A stretch of DNA of 64,000 nt from Lotus japonicus. Its lineage: Eukaryota; Streptophyta; Magnoliopsida; Fabales; Fabaceae. Positions 58,527-64,000 of this stretch are shown in pieces. The notes beneath the pieces are model-generated. The model worked only from the letters and a program-made list of their open reading frames with translations. It was not told the origin of the DNA and did not search any database. Location of the stretch: positions 48,722,066 through 48,786,065 of the forward strand of contig NC_080042.1 of assembly GCF_012489685.1 (NCBI RefSeq), written 5' to 3'. Each line of letters begins with the position of its first letter. Positions within the stretch are counted from its first letter, which is position 1. The position numbers and the translations under genes are program-made.

Positions 58527-59735
58527 TGAAGGTATGAAAAACGGTAGAAAGGGGGGGGTTTGAATAACGTTTTCAGTATAAAACTTCCACCTTAAAGATT
58601 TTGACAAATCTTTCGAGAACTTAAGTGCTAAAGATAAGTGATAGAAAAGCACACAAGGATTTTATCCTGGTTCACTTGATAAATCACTCAAGCTACTCCA
58701 GTCCACCCGTTAAGGTGATTTCTTCCTTCTTAGAATGAAGGCAATCCACTAATCAGGTAAGAGTTACAACTGCACTTGAAACCTACAAGTGACTAACAAT
58801 TACACTGACTTAGCTCACACTAAGATTCACTCTCTTAGTCTTCTCTAGGATCCGATCAGCCTTGATCTCCTAAAGGAACTAAACAAACTGTTTATCAAAG
58901 AATTGTTTACAAGAGATTTGCTTCTAAAAAGCTAATAGTAAACTCAATGAATTTCAGATGAAAGAAAGACTTAGAAGAATTTAAGATTGTCTTGCGCGTA
59001 TATGAATGCTTCTAGCCGCTTCTTTCAGTCTTCAGCCTCTTTATATACTCCAAGGATTAGGATTGAGCGTTGCATGTGAAATGCTACCGTTGGAGGGCAG
59101 TTCTGGAAAATCCAGCTTCTGCTGTGTCTGAGATTGTTAGGTAGGTCGTCAGGATAGTACATATGCTTTTGTACTTGGATAGCAACACGACCTTTAAACC
59201 TAGGAGACTTCTGATCAGGGGAATGCTTCATATTGGAACTTGTGAAGCCGGTTGATCAGAGTCAGAGGGAAAGCCCAGATCCTCTGACCATTGTTTCTTC
59301 TGATTCTGAACTCAGAGGGAAGAACATGGTCTTCAGAGTATCTTGCTTCTGGACATCAGAACTTCACTAATCAGCTTCTGGATCTTCAGAGTCTTCTACA
59401 CCATCAGAACATCTGAGCCTTCAGTGTTTCTTGGTTATCAGACTTTCTGGATCTTCAGAGCTTCTCGTGACTGAGTCCACATCAGAGTTTGTATAACTTC
59501 AGAACTTCTGAAGCTTTTCCACTGTTCATACTGAACATGGTGAATGCGAAAGCGTTGCTTGGGTAGCTCTTTATACACAGTGCTTCTGATTTGTGTGAGA
59601 TTGAGTTGAGGTCAGAGCCTGCAAGTAGCACACTCAGAAAAACACGTTAGAGTACCACAATTGTTCATATCAAAAGGTTAACTTGTAATCATCAAAACAT
59701 AGAGTTGTACTACTAGATAAAAACTTGATCTTACA
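58527..59735 (-). repeat. E2 5' LTR
   Basis: TG..CA, intact TATATAA on the minus strand at 59041-59047. It is nearly identical to the 3' LTR. Near-palindrome CTTCAGAACTTCTGAAG at 59497-59513. Confidence 0.97.
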
Positions 59736-60486
59736 TGTTTGTTATGGTACCGTGTCCAAAAATACTTTTTGGGTCTATATGGCCTGAGCTATAGCGTAGC
59801 TCTTTCGATTGTCAAAATTTTGGCTTTGGTTTCGTGTCATTCGGAGTTCTGTAGCTCGAGTTATGCACGTTTTAGCGAACGAAGTCTCCGTTGTCCATTC
59901 GTGCCTAAATGTGAACTATGAAGCTTTAAAAGCCTTCTTTCCGGTTTCGATTAGAGTTATTAGATAGTTTTTCTTCTAGTGGGGCTTGTGTTGAAGATTG
60001 TGTTTCCTTGTTCTAGGTTCGCAACTTCCATGCACAACTTCTACTCACGAAGGTAAGGGTAACTCAGTATTGGAGTGTCTTGAGTCTTGCATGATTTATT
60101 CACACTGCTTGCATTTTAGATGAAGGTGTTTAAATTGATTGGCGATTGATTGAAATATTGGTATGCTTGCAATGGTGTATGCTTGCTTATGTTGACTGTC
60201 TCTGAGGCTTGTGCCAAATGTTTTCTGGAGGCTTCAGCCGAGTGAACTGATTGAGACGTGTGTCTCCGTTTTCTAGGGGCTTCAACCTTTAGTTGTTGTT
60301 GATACTTTGAATGTTGTTATCTTGAAATATTGAACTGAGTTAGTATGCATTTAGTTGACTTATGCTTGCTTGATAATATGAATAACATATGATTATTCTG
60401 ATTTGATTTGAGTTGTGACTGCGGATTGAGTGACTAATGACGTCACGGGATGTTGTTGATTTAATTGAGGCATATAGGGTGGAACT

Positions 60487-60768
60487 TAAGTGGCGATGAG
60501 GTGGTTGTGTCTCACACGATCGTCCCATCTTTCAAGATGTTCCTAAGTGGTAATGAGGTGGTTGTGTCCCACGTGATTGTTCAGTCTTTTGAGGTGTTAT
60601 AAAGTGGCGATGAGGTGGTTGTGTCTCACAGGATCGTCTCATCTTTTGAGATGTTCTAAAGAGGCAATGAGGTGGTTCTGTCCCGCGCGATTGTCCTGTC
60701 TGTTGTGGCGTTAAGTGGCAATAAGGTGGTTATGTCCCACGTGATTGTCCCGTCTTGTGAGACGTTAT
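60487..60768. repeat. 57-bp minisatellite, five copies, in the solo LTR
   Basis: Units start at 60487, 60544, 60601, 60658 and 60712 (period 57, the fourth 54). The core is GAGGTGGTTGTGTC followed by CAC, with alternating ACGATCGTC/GTGATTGT variants. The period is divisible by three but stop codons occur between units. Confidence 0.9.
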
Positions 60769-61291
60769 TGATCGATCCATTTTGATAGTAGCATGTAGTT
60801 GCATTATAGGGAACTAACGTCTAACCCTATGTGTTGAAATGAGTTATTAGTTGGACTATCATGCTTTGATATTGAATTCGATCAACATGTTTTCTCTTTA
60901 TATGTGGTAATTTGCATGGAGTTAACCCTTTCCGTTTGCTATTTGTTGTTTGGGCGCTTAAGGCTATTAGGCGATGGAGAGCCTTCCGACGATGCTTAGC
61001 TATGATCGAGATGGAGGAGAGATAATAAGCGGCGGAGCAGAGATGGAAGAAGTTGTTTAGTTTTCTCTTGGTAGTTTACGCTTTGAGTCTTCTTCGTCTT
61101 CTGAAAACTCCATTACTAAAACCCTACTTTCACCACTGCTTAAGTGTGCGTACTTACTCTGAACCTTGTTTATGTTATTGAAGGTTACTATGACTCTATG
61201 TCGTGTTTTATTAGGATTACGAAACAATCCTTAGACTTTGATAGGTTTCTAATCTGATTCCTCTGTTGAGAAATTGGGGCGTTACACAAAG

Positions 61292-62416
61292 AAAAGTCAA
61301 AACTGCTATATCGTCTCACAGAAGAGAAGACTACATTTAATGAAGAAATTCATCATCTATCTCAAAGTTGACCAATGAAGATAATGTCTAGAGAAAGAGC
61401 GTCGTGTTCAAATTGAAGATATCTGTCTGACATTCTTGGAGAGTAGGTCAAGTGCAAAGAATCACATGATACTTCACAAAGCACTTTGATCAAGGATGCA
61501 AGTACAATGTTATCACTATCAAATTTTCCTCTTTCTCTCTCATACAAGAAATGGAGAAATAGAATAAAGCTTATTCTCTATGCCTTCTAGCATCTATCTT
61601 ATTCAGGCAACACACTATCAAGACAATCCATCTCCTAAGAAGAAGCTACAAGTGATTGGTCAAAAGTTGTCATCCAGATCTAAATTACCAATAGAAAGAT
61701 TGAATGAAAAATTTGTGAAGCAGAACGATCGTCTAAATAAAGGAAAGACGACTAAAGTAGAATAACGATGAAAGCAGATCGTTTGAAAGAAACAATGTCT
61801 ATCATAGAAAGAAAGTTGTAGTGCCTAAAGAATGAACATTGCAATCAAATTAGAAAAGAGTTCAGAATAGCTTCTTGAAGAAGCCTTAAAAGACAAGATC
61901 ACATGTTCTGACAAAAGTACAATGCACAAAGTGAAAGTACATTGGTGTCACTGTCAAATTGCTATTTCCTCACACCAATGGATAGAAGCTTAGACTTATG
62001 CCACCTACTAGTTGACAGACTACGCCTTTCTAGGACAACAGTCTTCATCAAATGGTGGCATGCATTTAATGAAACTAACATGAAGTACACAAAATCACCA
62101 TTTGATCCAATGGCTAGAAGTTCGGTGAAGGACACGCTCCAACGGTTATCCTTCTCTTGCAGAAGTTTCAGAAGTATAAAGAGAAGATATGAAGACTTGC
62201 AGCAGTAGCAAAAAATGCTCATAGTGAGAAGCTTTTGCGCTAAAAAAAGAAAAGAAGCTTCAGGCTCATAATTTCAGTAGCTTTCGCTCACAAGTATAAG
62301 CAGTTAATGACACACACTATCATCATCATCGTTGTGTGCCTCAACATGAAGAGAATATTTTCTTAAGAGCCAAATCACGATCTCTAAATCTCTCATGTAA
62401 TAGAATAGAAATTATA
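61292..62416 (+). other. LTR-like host sequence, left part
   Basis: No gene. A TATA box (TATAAAG, 62175-62181) after TTGCAGAAGTTTCAG, and the continuation at 63757, suggest an LTR on the plus strand split by the Harbinger-type element. No partner LTR or ends were found. Confidence 0.3.
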
Positions 62417-62419
62417 TTA

Positions 62420-63756
62420 GAGCAACTCTAATGAGAAAGTTTCTAATTTGGTTCCTTACACACGATTTAGCACTATTCTGCACTATTCATGTGGGTCTGT
62501 ACTGCCACATCAGACTTACGGAACTCCTAAGGAACTGAAGCAGATTTTGCTCCAACCCACGGTTCCTTAAATTACTATTACAAGGGTCCCACTCATGTCC
62601 CACCATACTACATTAATTTATAATATTCATTTTCAGCTAATTTAGATTTAAATTTTAATATTAAAGCTAAAAATCTATTTAATTAAAATTTAAAATTAAT
62701 GTTAAAAACCGGTCAAACCGGCCAAAGAGCCTCAAATGAGGCCCAAAACCGGCTCCAGCCGGTCAAACCCAATCTGCAACGGGTGGATGACCTGCTTAAT
62801 AGGTCACCACATATAAATAGCTTTTGCTTCTTTCTGTCTTCAACCCTAGCCGTTTTCATCACCATCTTCCTCTCCTCTCTAGTCTCTTCTTCTCCACTTC
62901 TCTTCATCTCCGGCCACCCTCTCTCCGTCTCCTCTTCTCTCCACCCCTCATCCTCTCTGCCGCCATCACCTTCTTCCTTTTTTTCTCCAATCCTTTTCTT
63001 TTCAGCACTTCTCTGTCATTCTCCGGCCTACACCTCTGCCCCTCTCTTCTTCTTCTTCCTCCCTCTCACTCACGCTCGCAGGAAGAACAAGAGGCACGAT
63101 TCGCCACAATCCGCCACCAAACAGCCATGCTCCAGGCCTAACGCCCCCAACTTGCCACCCTCCGGCCACCACCGGCCCTGTTTCTTACTATCAAGGTCTT
63201 CAATCTCGCAAAGGAGCTTCCTTTCCTCACATGCAAAGAGATCTGAGGTTTGTGTTGTTTTTTTTTTGTTTTTTTTTTCGTCTGTTCATTTACCCTTCTA
63301 TTGAAACTCTCTCATCTCTCTTTGCAGATCGGAGCTTCTCAGTCAAGATCAAGATTATGTTTTTTTTTTATATTTTTTTCATGCAAAAAACCTCTGGTGT
63401 TCTATTCTATAAATTTCATGTTCTGTAATATTCAAAAAAATTATGTTCATCTTGATTTATCATTTTTTTCTAATAAAATTGTTATTTTGATGTTCTGTTC
63501 ATGTTGTTCTGTTGTTCATCTTCCATTTTCTTTCATTCTGTTAAGCTTCCCTCTAAAATCTGTTGAAGCATGTGAGAGAAAATATCATTTTTTAATCTAA
63601 GGAACCAAAAAGCAGAGTTCCTTGTGGAAGAAACCCTCTGCACTATTGCTAAGGAACCAAAACTACCAAGTAGGCAAACTCCAATGCAAAGCCACAAAAT
63701 AAGAAACGTTCCTTAGCAACTCCAGCTGGGTTAAGAAACCAGCGTTGGAGTTGCTC
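62420..63756. mobile_element. PIF/Harbinger-type non-autonomous element, 1.34 kb, with gene-like cargo
   Basis: Terminal inverted repeats GAGCAACTCTAATG and the complement of GAGCAACTCCAACG, flanked by TTA (62417-62419, 63757-63759). The interior has a TATA box (TATAAATA, 62812-62819), a CCCTAGCC-containing CT-rich leader, and a plausible intron (GTTTGTG at 63248 to TTTGCAG at 63327). No transposase. It may have captured a host promoter and first exon. The ORFs across 62699-63304 are Pro/Ser-rich and show no known domain. Confidence 0.7.
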
Positions 63757-64000
63757 TTAGAGTCAAATCTCACCATCAATACTTTATAGTTCCCGAGCTT
63801 GATAGTCTCTACAATCACTCGTAGAAGAAGAGAACTCTGAAGAAGTGGACAATCTTGAGAATGATTATTTAAGGAGAAGTCATATTAATACTTGTAAGGA
63901 GAAGTCCTTCTAATACTTCTAAGGAGAAGTCCTAAGAATACTTGTTAATGTCTGAAGAGGCAGTGGCAAAATAATACTTGGTATGCCTGAAGAGGTAGTG
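63757..64000 (+). other. LTR-like host sequence, right part, with 25-bp repeats
   Basis: Three units of TAAGGAGAAGTC followed by TAATACTT at 63871, 63896 and 63921 (period 25), and a duplicated GCCTGAAGAGG-type motif at the window edge. It continues beyond the window. Confidence 0.45.

Larger units (their letters stand above)
45041..59735 (-). mobile_element. E2: young, nearly intact sirevirus-type Ty1/copia retrotransposon
   Basis: LTRs of 1208 and 1209 bases with about 9 substitutions by eye (under 1%), and perfect TSD TGTTT (45036-45040 and 59736-59740). The minus strand carries gag, pol, env-like. The plus strand carries a separate small gene near the 3' LTR. The only clear coding lesion is one stop codon in RNase H. 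The 14.7-kb span includes a 100-N gap and a probable 2.48-kb false duplication; the true length is near 12.1 kb. It is homologous to E1 throughout but a distinct family. Confidence 0.95.
43686..61286 (+). mobile_element. Solo LTR of a Ty3/gypsy (Tekay-like) element, split by E2
   Basis: Begins TGTAAGACCC and ends GGGGCGTTACA, flanked by perfect duplications CAAAG (43681-43685 and 61287-61291). Without the E2 insertion (45041-59740) the LTR is about 2.9 kb. A TATA box (CTATAAATAGC, about 44391-44401) gives plus orientation. No internal gag/pol of this element is present, so LTR-LTR recombination probably removed it. Assignment to the Tekay/Del lineage is from the terminal sequence style only. 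Confidence 0.85.

Noticed and set aside
60487..60768. Repeat protein encoded by the 57-bp units
   Set aside because: Although 57 is divisible by three, stop codons fall between units in the best frame and the fourth unit is shorter.
60487..60768. CRISPR array
   Set aside because: Units are contiguous and diverged with no unique spacers, and the window is plant nuclear DNA.

Overview
This window is plant nuclear DNA, AT-rich overall and dominated by transposable elements, with one recognisable spliced host gene. That gene encodes a nuclear-speckle RNA-binding protein (NSR / RBP1 type). Its sequence, together with the style of the retroelement families, suggests a dicot and probably a papilionoid legume; this is inference from family resemblance only.

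Layout. (1) 1-14055: the 3' part of an older plus-strand LTR retrotransposon (element E0: end of an env-like ORF, polypurine tract, 3' LTR) is split by a complete but decayed minus-strand Ty1/copia element of sirevirus type (E1, 1426-12988, target-site duplication TACTG). (2) 14132-30400: gene-free DNA carrying a Mutator-type MITE with a 9-bp TSD, two Stowaway-type MITEs, a 162-bp tandem duplication, a LINE C-terminal relic, a GC-rich non-autonomous retroelement with a 13-bp TSD, a PIF/Harbinger-type element holding a large CCA/CCG microsatellite, a hairpin-type MITE, a solo-LTR-like sequence with a 38-bp minisatellite, and Ty3/gypsy and LINE scraps. (3) 30404-38118, minus strand: the NSR gene, six coding exons and 251 aa, with a 5.8-kb first intron that has absorbed several insertions. 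(4) 38487-43340: LINE RNase H relic and a broken Ty3/gypsy element with a deletion inside reverse transcriptase. (5) 43686-61286: a 2.9-kb solo LTR of a Ty3/gypsy element (TSD CAAAG) split by a second, young sirevirus (E2, 45041-59735, TSD TGTTT). (6) 61292-64000: another LTR-like sequence interrupted by a 1.34-kb PIF/Harbinger-type element (TSD TTA) that seems to carry a promoter/exon/intron fragment.

How the parts work together. E1 and E2 share the same plan on the minus strand: LTR with TATA box, initiator-Met-tRNA primer site, gag (CCHC), pol in the +1 frame overlapping gag (protease, integrase, reverse transcriptase, RNase H), a roughly 0.4-kb spacer with conserved motifs, an env-like ORF with a conserved N-terminal domain and coiled-coil tail, repeated polypurine tracts, and LTR. 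E2 also has a compact gene on the opposite strand between the env-like ORF and the 3' LTR, with its own TATA box, good start context and poly(A) signal; E1 lacks it. This unit is the most likely undescribed item in the window.

Caution: E2 contains a 100-N scaffold gap flanked by two nearly identical 2.48-kb segments. The pattern fits unmerged overlapping contig ends, so the second copy of the env-like and RNase H regions is probably not real.
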